Shown piece by piece: positions 1 to 10,295 of a stretch of DNA of 64,000 nt. The position numbers were made by a program, and so were the translations under genes. This DNA is from Streptomyces sp. Q6 (lineage in GTDB: Bacteria; Actinomycetota; Actinomycetes; Streptomycetales; Streptomycetaceae): NCBI RefSeq assembly GCF_036967205.1, contig NZ_CP146022.1, forward strand, positions 2,728,001 through 2,792,000, read 5' to 3'. Under the pieces are notes generated by a model. That model did not search any database. It was given only the letters and a program-made list of their open reading frames with translations, and was not told the DNA's origin. Every line of letters begins with the position of its first letter. Position 1 is the first letter of the stretch.

Positions 1-1407
1 TCGACGACATCAGCGCGTCCTTGAGCCGGGCGCCCGTCCAGTCCGGGTGCTTCTGGGCGAGCAGCGCGGCGACGCCCGCGACGTGCGGCGTCGCCATCGA
101 CGTACCGCTCATGGTGGTGTACGCGCCGGAGCCCTCGGTCAGCGAGGAGCGGGCCGCGAGGATGTCGACGCCGGGTGCGGAGACATCGGGCTTGAGGCCG
201 TTGTCTCCGGTGCGCGGGCCCTGGCTGGAGAAGTCGGCGCGCCGGTCGTCGGCGTCGACCGCGCCGACGGTCAGCGCGGCGTCGGCGGCGCCGGGCGAGC
301 CGATGGTGTACGCGCCGTACGCGTTGCCCGCGGCGACCACGAAGAGTGCGCCGGTCTCCTGGGACAGGGAGTTGACGGCGGCGGCCATCGGGTCGGTGCC
401 GTCGCTCCCGGTGTCCGAGCCGAGGCTCATCGAGACGACCTTGGCCTTGACGTCCTTGGCGGCCCACTCCATCCCGGCGATGATCTGCGACTCGCTGCCG
501 TAGCCCTCGTTGTCGAGGACCTTGCCGACGGCGAGGGTGGCGTCGGGGGCGACGCCCTTCTCCTTGCCGTCGGAGGCGGCGCCGGATCCGCCGACGGTCG
601 AGGTGACGTGGGTGCCGTGGCCGTGCCGGTCGGCGACCTCCTCGCCGTCGATGAAGGACTTCGACTCGGTGACCCGCGACGCGAGGTCGGGGTGCGCGGG
701 GTCGTAGCCGGTGTCGAGGACGGCGACCTTCACGCCCTTGCCGGTGAGCCCGGCCTCCCAGGCGCTCGGGGTGCCGATCTGGGCGTTGGACTGCTCCATG
801 TCGCCCTCGACGCGGCCGTCGAGCCAGATCTTCCCGATCCCGTCGGCGAACCCGCTCTTGCCGGTGGTGGCCGCGTTCCAGAACGTACGGCCCTTGTCCG
901 CGTCCAGGGCGGCGCCGCCGATGCTGCCCAGCGCGCGGGTGCGGTCGGCGCCCGCGGGGTGGCGGCGGCGCCGCGGGCGGCCTTGTTCCGATAGGTGACG
1001 ATCAGCGGGGTCGCGGCGGCCTTCTTGTCCGCGAGCCCCTGCCGTATCAGCCCGCTGACGTCGAAGAGGCGGGCGTCGAGGGTGCCCGCTTCGAGATAGG
1101 GCCGCGCCTCGTCGGGCACCACGCTCACCTCGCCGCCCGACACCTGCGTCCTGACGGCACCGGTCGCGCCCTTCGCCCGGTCGACGGTGACGGTCCGCCG
1201 GCCGCCGCCCAGTTCGGTGACGGTCACCTTGTCGCCGGTCACCAGGGTCACGGTGTGCGCGGCGCGCGCGGCCCGCGTGGTCGTCGGCGCCGGTGCCGTC
1301 GACGCGTCCGGTACGGCGGCCTGGGTCCCTCCGGCGGGCAGCAGCGCGAACGCGACACCGGCCGACAGCAGGGCCGCGCCACGTCTCGCGGCAGGTCCTC
1401 TGGTCAT
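1..1407 (-). CDS. S8 subtilisin-like secreted serine protease, partial at window edge, with a frame lesion
   Basis: Secreted subtilisin-like endopeptidase. It starts with ATG at 1407 behind a GAGAGG ribosome binding site, followed by an Arg-rich signal peptide (about residues 1-30, ending near TQAAVP) and a prodomain. The catalytic triad can be read: Asp in VLDTGYD (about 713), His in GHGTHV (605-625) and Ser in SGTSMATPHVAG (98-100). The C-terminus lies beyond base 1. The signal/prodomain frame (1407 to about 960) and the protease frame (below about 960) differ by one base. Adding one G to the GGGG run at 956-959 makes TPAGADRTRAL continuous. The gene is therefore a frameshifted pseudogene or, more likely, carries a sequence error. 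It is transcribed divergently from the conflict operon. Confidence 0.85.
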
Positions 1408-1602
1408 CGTTGCCTCTCTTCGTAGCCCTCGGTGCGGGGGTGGTACCGAGTACGCAGAAGACTCTCAAGAGGCGCATGTGGCGCGGAAGTTGATGTCCAC
1501 GGCGGGAACCCGCCCTGGCGCTTTCCCGCCGACGAACGCCACAATGGCCCCAGGCACGACGGGACAGCACCAGCACGGAACGTACGGGTACGGGGGCGGC
1601 AC

Positions 1603-1989
1603 GTGGACAGCGCGGACGGTACGGACGGCATGGACGGCCTGGTGGAGTTCAAGGTCGACGGGACGGGGACACCGATCCTGTTCGAGGTGGCCGGCGACGA
1701 GGAGACGGGCGCCCGCATGGTGGCCCGCGGCGGCGGCCCCGTCCAGGCGACGGCCACCTTCGAGACGGCCCTGGACTCGGTCCGCTCGGCCGCCCAGTCG
1801 GCCCTGCGCGTCCTGCGCGACGGCCCGCTCTCCCCCGACGGCGTGGAGATCGAGTTCGGCGTGAAGCTGTCGGCGGAGGCGGGGGCGTTCATCACGAAGG
1901 GGACGGCGGAGGGCCACCTGGTGGTCAAGCTCAGCTGGTCGCGCGAGACGCCGCAGGACCCGGCCGCGGGAGCTCCGTCCGGCTCATGA
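1603..1989 (+). CDS. Trypsin-co-occurring domain (Trypco1 / CU044_2847-like) small protein
   Basis: Small acidic single-domain protein (128 aa from GTG 1603, 119 aa from ATG 1630). GTG 1603 is preferred because GGGGGC lies just upstream; an earlier in-frame start at 1432 would add an unconserved Arg-rich extension. The body reads LVEFKVDGTPILFEV-like at the N-terminus, then a central helix with ALDSVRSAAQSAL, then EIEFGVKLSAEAGAFI and a final strand HLVVKLSW. This matches, from memory, the Trypco1 family that accompanies trypsin-like proteases in actinobacterial conflict systems. Its stop overlaps the start of the protease gene (ATGA at 1986-1989), indicating translational coupling. The biochemical role is unknown; by family context it is probably a protease partner or regulator. 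Confidence 0.75.
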   Translation: MDSADGTDGMDGLVEFKVDGTGTPILFEVAGDEETGARMVARGGGPVQATATFETALDSVRSAAQSALRVLRDGPLSPDGVEIEFGVKLSAEAGAFITKGTAEGHLVVKLSWSRETPQDPAAGAPSGS

Positions 1990-3626
1990 GCGACGCACAG
2001 TGGGTGGCCCGCGTCGAGTGCGCGGGCCGGATCGTCGGCTCCGGCTTCCTGGTCGCCGGGCGCACGGTCCTGACCTGCGCCCATGTCGTCGCGGGCGGCG
2101 CCGACGTGACCGTCTCCTTCCCGCACAGACCGGCCGACGCGCCGGTCGCGGCGCGGGTCCTGGTCGGCGGCGGCTGGCGGGGCGACGCCACCACCCACGG
2201 CGACCTGGCCGTGCTCGAACTGGCCCGCGAGGTGGACCTCGCCCCGGCCAGGCTCGCCCACGAGGCGACCGCGTACGGCGGACAGAACGGCCCGGCGCCG
2301 ACGCTGCTCGCCTACGGCTTCCCGAAGAAGTACGACGAGGGGACGATCGCCGAGTACCGCACCAAGGGCTCGATCAGGGTGCTCGACGAGTGGGTCGAAC
2401 TGGTGGCGCTCGACAGCCACGGACAGCCCCTCGACCACGGTTTCAGCGGCGCCGCGCTGGCCGTCGCGGGCACCAACCGGGTCGTCGGCATGGTCACCTC
2501 CGCCACCGGCGGCGCCGATGTGCTGACCGGCCGGATGATGCCGCTGTCCGTGATGGCCCGCTACTGGCCGGACCTCGCCCTGTACCTGCCGGGCGCGGCC
2601 CGGCTGACCGCGCTCGTCGAGCGGGTGCGGCGCCTGGGCCTCGACTGCAACCCGGAGCGCCTCTACCGGTACGCGGCGGGCGCGTTCGATCCGCCGGTGC
2701 CGCCGCACGGCCTCAACTCCCTGGAGGCGGCGGCGATGTACGCCCTGGACGCGCCGGACGCCGAGGTCGCCGAGCGGCTCGCGGACCGGCTCACCGAGCT
2801 CGTCACCGCGGCCCCGGAGCGCCCTCGCCCGGCCCGCCGCACCACCGCCTGGTCACCGGTCCTGTTCACGGTCGAGCACACCGGCGCGGGCGAGGACGAG
2901 GTGCGCGTGGAGGTGTCCGCGTACCACGAGGGACACCGGCATCTGGTCGAGGAGCCGCGCACGGTGCCGGTCGCCGAGGTCGGTGGGTACGTGGCGTCCG
3001 TCATCGACGCGGCGATGGACCATCTGCCCGACGAGACCGACGAGTTGGTCGCCTTCCAGCTGCCGCGCCGCCATCTGAACTGGCCGGTCGCGCACTGGCC
3101 GGCGAGCGCCGACAACTCCACCCCGATGGGCTGCGCCTACCCGGTCGTGGTGACCGCGACGGCCCGCAGGGGCGGTGGCAGCCGTCGGCGTCTCGTCCGC
3201 CGCTGGCAGGAGAGCGGCGACCGGCCCACGGCGGGTGTGCACCGCGTCGGCTGCTCCGGCGGCACGCCCAGCCAGTGGGATCTGGCCCGTGCGGACGTGG
3301 TGGGGTTCGCCGCCCCGCCGGCCGGGGAGGGCGGCCCGCACGACGCGGCGCTGGCCAAGCCGGTACCGGCGCTGCTGTGGCCGCGCGCCGGCTGCGACGG
3401 CGGTCACCGGCCGGACGAGACCTGCCCGGGGGCCGCGTTCCTGGACGCGGTGGGCCCGTACGTGTCCCAGGTGAGCCTCGCCGAACTGCCGCGCCACATC
3501 ATGGAGTTGCGGGAGCGGGCGAGCGGCCGGGCGGAACACTGGGCGGGCGACGTCCAACTCCTGTGGGACGCTCCGCACTGTTTCCCCGCACCACCCAGGA
3601 CGCACGCCCACTGCCCGGTGGCCTGA
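1986..3626 (+). CDS. Trypsin-like serine protease fused to VMAP-C domain
   Basis: 546 aa cytosolic protein without a signal peptide. The N-terminal trypsin-like fold has a complete triad: His33 in TCAHVV, Asp73 in HGDLAVLEL and Ser154 in GFSGAA. After a linker region (about residues 195-285), the C-terminal half carries blocks typical of the VMAP-C domain: FQLPRRHLNWPVAHW, PALLWPRAGCDG, LPRHIMELRERA and VQLLWDAP. VMAP-C proteins belong to vWA-MoxR-associated ternary systems, where a protease is one of the usual effectors (family knowledge). The gene overlaps Trypco1 by 4 bases and is followed 48 bases later by the MoxR ATPase, so one operon is likely. The substrate is unknown. Confidence 0.8.
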   Translation: MSDAQWVARVECAGRIVGSGFLVAGRTVLTCAHVVAGGADVTVSFPHRPADAPVAARVLVGGGWRGDATTHGDLAVLELAREVDLAPARLAHEATAYGGQNGPAPTLLAYGFPKKYDEGTIAEYRTKGSIRVLDEWVELVALDSHGQPLDHGFSGAALAVAGTNRVVGMVTSATGGADVLTGRMMPLSVMARYWPDLALYLPGAARLTALVERVRRLGLDCNPERLYRYAAGAFDPPVPPHGLNSLEAAAMYALDAPDAEVAERLADRLTELVTAAPERPRPARRTTAWSPVLFTVEHTGAGEDEVRVEVSAYHEGHRHLVEEPRTVPVAEVGGYVASVIDAAMDHLPDETDELVAFQLPRRHLNWPVAHWPASADNSTPMGCAYPVVVTATARRGGGSRRRLVRRWQESGDRPTAGVHRVGCSGGTPSQWDLARADVVGFAAPPAGEGGPHDAALAKPVPALLWPRAGCDGGHRPDETCPGAAFLDAVGPYVSQVSLAELPRHIMELRERASGRAEHWAGDVQLLWDAPHCFPAPPRTHAHCPVA

Positions 3627-3674
3627 CGGCCCGCACGGGACGACGGGACCGACAGAACGGAAAGCGAGAGGTTC

Positions 3675-4664
3675 ATGCCCGAGTGGCCCGTGTACCGCGG
3701 CACGAACGAACCGCACGACGGTATCGACCGGCTGCCCGCGCCCCCGCCGTGGCGGGCCTTCGACGGGGGCCCGCTCCTCCCGGTCCCCGACGAGAGCGAG
3801 GACCTGGCGGCGGTCTCACCCGACCGCGTGCACCGCGCCCACACCTACCGGCCCACCGCCGAGAGCGTGGACCTGGTCAACGCGGCGCTCTTCCTGCGCC
3901 GCCCCCTGCTCGTCACCGGCCCGCCCGGCACCGGCAAGTCGTCCCTCGCGTACGCCGTGGCACGGGAGTTGGGGCTCGGCCCGGTGCTGCGCTGGAACAT
4001 CACGAGCCGCTCCGCGCTCGCCGACGGCCTGTACCGCTACGACCCGCTGTCGCGCCTGTACGCGGCCCGCGCCACGGACCGGGTGAAGGTGGAGGACCAT
4101 CTCCACCTCGGCCCGCTGGGCACCGCGCTGCTGCCTCACGAGCGGCCGCGCGCCCTGCTCGTCGACGAGATCGACAAGAGCGACCTCGACCTGCCCAACG
4201 ACCTCCTGAACGTCCTGGAGGAGGGGCAGTTCGAGATCCCGGAGCTGCTGCGCGCGGGCGGCACCGCCGAGGTGCGGGCCGACGGCACGGACACGAAGGT
4301 GCCGGTGCGGGGCGGGCGGGTGCGCTGCCGGGCGTTCCCGTTCGTGGTGCTGACCAGCAACGGCGAGCGGGAGTTCCCCGCGGCGTTCCTGCGCCGCTGC
4401 GTCACGCTGAACCTGCGCCGCCCCGACGAGGCGCAGCTCGCCGCGATCGTCCGCGCCCATCTCGGCGAACCCGACGCCGAGGCCCGCCAGTTGATCTCCC
4501 GCTTCCTGTCCCGCGCGAACGCGGGCGAACTCGCCACCGACCAGTTGCTCAACGCCCTGTATCTCACCGGCACGGCGGGCCTGGACGCCGATTCCCGCGA
4601 GGCGCTGGCCCTGCGTCTGATGCCGGGGCTGCGGCAGCCGGCGCCGGACCACGATGCGCACTGA
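3675..4664 (+). CDS. MoxR-type AAA+ ATPase of the conflict operon
   Basis: 329 aa ATPase. It has Walker A GPPGTGKS (residues 82-89), Walker B ALLVDEIDKSD (about 155-165) and sensor 1 VVLTSNGERE followed by the arginine-finger region AFLRRCVTL. The segment after Walker A (LRWNITSRSALADGLYRYDPLSRL) is typical of the MoxR branch found beside SAV_2336 proteins. MoxR ATPases remodel partner complexes, usually working with vWA proteins; here the likely partner is the vWA-like region of the next protein. A GAGAGG ribosome binding site precedes ATG 3675. The gene overlaps the next start by 11 bases (ATG 4654), which supports co-translation. Confidence 0.88.
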   Translation: MPEWPVYRGTNEPHDGIDRLPAPPPWRAFDGGPLLPVPDESEDLAAVSPDRVHRAHTYRPTAESVDLVNAALFLRRPLLVTGPPGTGKSSLAYAVARELGLGPVLRWNITSRSALADGLYRYDPLSRLYAARATDRVKVEDHLHLGPLGTALLPHERPRALLVDEIDKSDLDLPNDLLNVLEEGQFEIPELLRAGGTAEVRADGTDTKVPVRGGRVRCRAFPFVVLTSNGEREFPAAFLRRCVTLNLRRPDEAQLAAIVRAHLGEPDAEARQLISRFLSRANAGELATDQLLNALYLTGTAGLDADSREALALRLMPGLRQPAPDHDAH

Positions 4665-7600
4665 GCTGGGCCGGCTCGCCGCCGCCCTCACCACCGCGGC
4701 GGAGGGCACCGAACCGACACCGGTGGAACTCGCGGAACTTCTGTGGCTGGCACGGGAGTTGGAGCGGATCGAGCGGCCGGTGCAGGACACGGCGCGTCCG
4801 GAGCAGGAGACGGCGCGGGGTGGATCCGTACGGGAGAAGGCCGGGCCGCGACGGCAGGAGCGGCCGCCCGCGGAGTGCCCGGCAGACCCCGAACCCGGAC
4901 GGCCCGCCGCGCCCCACCCCCTCCGCCGCCCGCCCCACCGCGCCCCGCGCCCGCCCGCGTCACGCTCTACGTCCAGCGGGAGGAGCCGCCCACCCCCGGC
5001 ACCCTCCTCGCTCCCACCCCGCCGATGCTGCGCCACCCGCTGGACCTCCAGCGCGCCCTGCGCCCACTGGGCCGCCGCGTCCCCTCGCCCACCGGCGCCC
5101 GCGTCATCGACGAGCACGCCACCGCGGACCGCATCGCACGCCTGGGCGGCGGCCCCGACGCCTGGCTGCCGGTGCTGCGCCCGGCACCGGAACGCTGGCT
5201 GCGCCTGGCCCTCGTGCACGACACGGGCCCGACCATGCCGATCTGGCACCCCCTGCTGCGGGAACTGCACACCGCCCTCACCCAGTCGGGCCTCTTCCGC
5301 ACCGTCAGCGTGCACCCGGCCACACCCGACGGCCGCGTCCAGCGCCTCTCGCCGCCCGCGGACGGCCGCACCGTCGTCCTCCTGCTCAGCGACTGCACCG
5401 GCCCGCAGTGGCACCCCGGCGACGCGGGCACCCGCTGGCTCGACACCCTGCACCGGCTGGCGCGCCGCGCCCCGCTCGCCGTGCTCCAGCCGCTGCCCGA
5501 GCGCCTGTGGCGCACCACAGCGCTGCCCGCCACCGCGGGGCGCCTCGCCTCCCCGCACCCGGCGGCGCCGTCCGCGGCGCTGCGCTTCACGCCGTACGAC
5601 ACCGAGGAGCGGGCCCCGCGCGGAGCGCTCGCGGTGCCGGTCTTGGAGGCGGAGCCGCGCTGGCTCGCCCACTGGTCCCGGCTCACCGGCGCGCCCGGCG
5701 GCGCCGACGTGCCGGGCGCGGCGGCCTGGCTGACGCGCGAACCGGCGGAGTCGGCGCGGCCGGCCCGCGCGCTCGCCGCGTCCCCGGAGGAGCTCGTCCT
5801 GGATTTCCGTGCCACCGCGTCCCCGGAGGCGTTCCGGCTCGCCGGGCATCTGGCGGTCGGCGCCCCGCACCTGCCCGTGATGCGCCTGATCCAGGCCACT
5901 CTGGAGCGCCGTCCGCGCCCCTCGCACCTGGCCGAGGTCATCCTCTCCGGCATGCTCACGCAGGACGCGGGCCCGCCGGGCTCCTACGCCTTCCGGCCGG
6001 GCGTCCGCGCGTTGCTGCTGCGCACGCTGCCGCGCTCGGCGCGCGGCCGTACGACCCTGTTCCTCGCCGAGCGCGGGGCCCTGATCGACGACCGGGCGGG
6101 CGCGGCACCGGGCGACTTCGCGGCGTCGACGCGGGGCGCGCGCGAGGACGCGGTGGCGGCCGTGACCGAGGAGAGCGTGCGGCGGCTCGGCGGCCGCTAT
6201 CTCCTCGACCGGGCGATCGGGGCGCGCGGGTCCGTCTGGCTGGCCCGCGACCTCGACCAGGGCGGCACGGTGATCGTGGAGCGGTTCGCGACCTCCGACC
6301 CCGCCGCCTTCCGGCGGGTCGCCGGCAGACTGACCGGACTCGACCACCCGAACGTGGCCCGGGTCCTGGACCACGGGTTCACGGACGGGGACGCGTACGT
6401 CGTCATGGAGCATCTGGACGGGATCCCGCTGGACGCGCTGCTGCGCACACCCCGGCTGATCGCACGTCGGCGGGACCGGCTGGCGCAGGATCTCGCCCGC
6501 GGGGTCCGGGCGCTGCACGACGCGGGCGTCACGCTCGGCGAACTGCTCCCGTCCCGCGTCCTGCTGCTGCCGGACGGCACCACCAAGCTGACCCGGTTCT
6601 GGTACGGCCCGCACAGCGCGTACGAACTGCGGCAGGATCTGCTCGAACTCGGGCGGCTGCTCGCCTCGTTCGACATCGTGCCGCACGTGGCCCTCGCCCT
6701 GGCCGGACCCGACGCGCACGCGGCCGATCGGGCCCTGTTCGACCTGGCCGAGGGGCAGTTGGCGAACAGCCCCGACCCCCTGCCCCCGGAGCGCTCCTTC
6801 CAGCTTCTCGGCGCCCCGAGGATCACCCTGCCGAACGGCGACCTCGCCACTCCGGGGCCGCGCCAGCAGGCTTTCCTGTGCGCCCTGTTGAGTGACCCCG
6901 GACGCGTCGTCCCGCTGGCGGCGATCGCGCATGCCCTCTGGGGCGACGAGCCGCCCTCCGACGCCGGCAACCAGATCGCCGCCTGGGCGAGGCGATCGGC
7001 CGACGACGACGTGGCCCTGATCGCCAAGACCCGGACCGGGTACGCCGTCCACATCAGCGCCGACCACCTCGACGTGGACGTACTGGCGAGCCGGGAGGTC
7101 GATGTCGCGACGGCTGTCGCGGCCGGGGACACGGAGGCCGCCCGCGCGCACGCCACCGCCGCCCTCGACCTCTTCTACGGAACGCCTCTCGACGGGGTCC
7201 CCGGCCCCGGCGCCGCACAGATCCGCGCCCACCTCGAAGAGCGGCGCTTCGCCCTGCGCCGCCAACTCGTCGAGCTGGACCTGGACTCCGGCGATCTGGA
7301 CCGCGCCGAGGCGGCCCTGGTGGCGCTCCTGGTCGAGAACCCCGGCCGGGCGGACCTGCTGCGGATGCACGCACGGACCCGCGGACGCCTCGGCACTCCA
7401 CCCGCCGCGCCCTCCGGCGGGCGCCTGGCGCACGCCTCCGCCCTGTTCTCGGCACAGGACGCGCGGCCCGGACAAGTGGAGTCGCTGGCAGCCGAGTTGA
7501 CGGCGGTCGCGGGCCTCGGCCCCGACACGTACCGGATGTCCACCACCACCCCGACGGTCTGCGAGGTCGTCCTGACCGATGCCGCGGCGACGGATCTGCT

Positions 7601-9803
7601 GCTGGCCACGACGGTGGAGCACCTCACGCGCCTGGTCGCCGAGACGCCCGTCGACGGCCGGGTGAGCGTCACGTTCTGGCCGATGGGCTCCCGCATCCCG
7701 ATCGTCGCGAGCCACCTCCCGGCCCCCGTGGAGGTCACGGCATCCCTCGACCTGGTGCCGCGCGAGCGCGCCCTGGCCCTCGGCATGCGCCCGCTGAGTC
7801 CGCTCGGCGGTGCGCCGGACGTCTGGAAGCACCAGCTCCTGGCCCGCAGCACGGTGGAGCAACTCGGCTGGGTGATCGACGACGTGACGCGGGAGTGGAC
7901 CAGCACACCGCTGCGCCACGCGCTCGTCGACTCCCTCAATACGGCGCTGCGGAGCGCGGGCCTCACCCCGCGCCTCGACGCGTCCAGTCCCGGTCCCGTA
8001 CTCGCCTCCGCGGCCCTGCGCGTCCCGGACGGCCGCCGCGCCCTCCTGGAGGCCGTCGTCCGGTACGCGCCGACGAGCGTCGCCCGCGTCGAGGAGGCCC
8101 TCGCACACCAGGGCGCGGCCTTCCCGCCCGGCCTGCTCACGGCGGCGCTGACGGAGACCCGGGAGCTGAACACTCCCGCCCAGCTCACCTTGTGCGCGCG
8201 CCTGTTGCACGATCTCCTGGACATCCACATGGTGTCGCCGGTCGACGCCGGGGAACTGGCGGAGGCGACGCTGGGGCATCCGGACGGGCTGTCCTTCCTC
8301 TGCCACCTGGTCGACCATCTCGCGGGCACCGAGGCGGCCACGGAGTTCGTGCGCCGGGTCGGTTCGGGCCTGCCGGTTCCGCACTCCCGCGACTCCGTGC
8401 CGAGCGCGCTCGACGACCGCTTCCGCCTGGCCGAGGCCCTGCGGTCACGCCCCATGCTGGACACGCGGGCCCGGCGCCGCGGCCTCGCCGACGCGCTGGC
8501 CGCCGAACTGGGCCGCCCCGTCGCACTCGCCGGCCCCCGGCGCGCCGACGCCCTCGCCCTCGCCCACGCCGCCCTCAACCATCCGACCGGCAGGCAGACG
8601 CTGAACATGCTCGTCGAGCGCCTGCGTCTGCTGGCCCCTCCCGCGAGCCCGGCCCCACCCGACTCCTTCGCCCGCGGCCCGCTCCCCCTCCCCGGTGACG
8701 GCGTCGACCTCACCCCGAACACCGTCCCGGTCTACGTCCGCCCCGACGGCAGTCTCACCCTGACCGCTCCCCAACGCTCCGAGTTCAGCTGGGAGTTCTA
8801 CGAGATCGACCTGACCCAGTACACGTACGACCTGGACGAGGTCCTGCTCGGCGCCCGCGTCGACGTCCGCGTCGCCGATCCGGTGGAGGTCGCGCTCGCC
8901 CCTGACCTGGACCTGCCCACGCTCCTCGCGGAACGTCTGACCCAGGCCCTGCACGGGGGCGACCGGGCGGCGGCCGAGGAGGAACTCGACCGCCGCCCGC
9001 TGCCCGGCTACACGGTCCGCTGGCGCCTCCCGAAGACCGTGCCGGAACGAGGACCGGAGCCCGCCGCTCCCGCACCGGCCCACGCGTCCGGAACGGCCCG
9101 CATCCTCAACGAGGTCCTCACGACCGCCGAGGCCTACCTCCTCGGCTTCGACGGACTCCTGCTCGATCTGCACACGCAACGGCACAACGACACGGCCGCG
9201 CTGGCCAACTACTCGGCCGGCCTCCTCGCCCACCGCGGACGCCTCGACGGTCCCGCCGCGTCCGACAGACTCCCCGTCACCTCGTCGCTCGACTCTCGTC
9301 CCCTTGATGTCCTGCGCTTCTTCGCGGACGACGCCGCGCTGTCGCGCGCCCTGCGCGAACGCCTGGAAGAGCTGGAACTGAGCGCCCTGCGCACCGCCCG
9401 CCCGCACCGCGACGCGGACCTCCTCGTGCGCGCCCTGAACGCCACGGGGCGCCCGGTCTCCGTCGTCTCCGACGTGGCCCCGCACGTCATCTCGACCTAC
9501 CTGCAAGGCCGTTCACCGGCCTTACGGGCCGCCGTGCACGGCCGCTCCGACGACCCGGACTACCTGATGCCCCACCCCGACGTCCTGCACCGCGCCCTGC
9601 ACCTGCTGGGTGTCCCCACCCAGCACGGCGTCCTGATCGGCTCGTCCCCCGCCGAGCTTCGGGCGGCCCGTGCCATCGACCTCCCCTTCGTCGGCTACGC
9701 CGCGACGTCCCGCGACGCCGCACGCCTCACGGAGGACGGCGCCCTCCTCGTCGTACGGCACCTGTCCGAACTGGTCGACGCGGCACGCGGCATCAGGCGC
9801 TGA
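4654..9803 (+). CDS. Giant SAV_2336-type multidomain protein (vWA-like, pseudokinase, wHTH-BTAD, EAD2-like, HAD-like), apparent frame lesion
   Basis: About 1,715 aa if repaired. The N-terminus from ATG 4654 (LGRLAAALTTAAEG, ELAELLWLARELE) matches the SAV_2336 N-terminal helix but is one base out of frame with the rest. Adding one C to the run at 4912-4915 or 4917-4921 joins it to a Pro-rich linker. Domains in order: vWA-like (about 5180-5560) with MIDAS reduced to HDTGPTM; a middle domain with SPEAFRLAGHLAVGAP and SHLAEVILSGML; a kinase-like fold (about 6187-6610) lacking VAIK, HRD and DFG; OmpR-type winged helix plus BTAD (about 6795-7395); an EAD2-like helical segment (about 8420-8640); and a HAD-like C-terminus (about 9094-9790) with GFDGLL instead of DxDG. 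It is probably the scaffold or signal integrator of the system; no intact catalytic site was recognised. Confidence 0.75.
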
Positions 9804-9810
9804 GGACCGC

Positions 9811-10176
9811 CTAGAGCAGCCCGGTGCCCAGCCACCCCGCCACCGCCGCGAGCACGAGCAGCACCACGTTCAGCCCGATCACCCGGGCCTCGCCGCGCAG
9901 CAGGTGCAGCGTCGCCCCGCCGAGCTGGACCAGCACGAGCCCCGCCGCCGCGGCCACCGCGAGGCCCACCGCGATGCCGGTCAGCGGCGGCAGGACGAGA
10001 CCGAGGGCGCCGAGTATCTCCAGGGCGCCGATGGCCCGTACGTACGGCATGGGTACCTGGTCGACCCAGGCCATCATCGGCCGTAGCTCCTCCTGCCCCT
10101 GCACCACCTTCTTTCCGCCCGCGTAGGCGTAGAACAGGGCGAGCAGAGCGGCGACGATCCAGTACGCGACGTGCAT
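9811..10176 (-). CDS. DoxX family small membrane protein
   Basis: 121 aa integral membrane protein with four predicted helices. The ATG at 10176 has GGAGG upstream; an in-frame start at 10194 is less well placed. The first helix and loop YWIVAALLALFYAYAGGKKV plus a glycine-rich second helix (GALEILGALGLVLPP) are typical of the DoxX/DoxX-like fold. Members are often linked to redox or detoxification and controlled by a neighbouring HxlR or MarR regulator (family context). That arrangement is present here, with the HxlR gene divergent at 10296. The stop lies in CTAG at 9811, only 7 bases past the convergent giant gene. The exact function is unknown. Confidence 0.8.
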   Translation of the reverse strand: MHVAYWIVAALLALFYAYAGGKKVVQGQEELRPMMAWVDQVPMPYVRAIGALEILGALGLVLPPLTGIAVGLAVAAAAGLVLVQLGGATLHLLRGEARVIGLNVVLLVLAAVAGWLGTGLL

Positions 10177-10295
10177 GACGGCCTCCCCGGCCAATGGTTA
10201 CGAACCGTAAGTTGCCCCATGATGAGTGACCGGCGGGAGGCCTACAAAAGGCACACGGATGTGCGTCAGGCACACAGGACGGTCGAGGAGACACC

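Noticed and set aside
4912-4921. Programmed frameshift in the giant SAV_2336 gene
   Set aside because: No slippery heptamer of the usual type, and the lesion is of the same homopolymer kind as four others, so an artefact is more likely.
3816-8384. Very long open frame (about 1,500 codons) on the minus strand opposite the MoxR and giant genes
   Set aside because: Frame is kept open by high GC third-position bias; it has low-complexity Arg/Gly/Ala composition and no domain, and overlaps two well-supported plus-strand genes.
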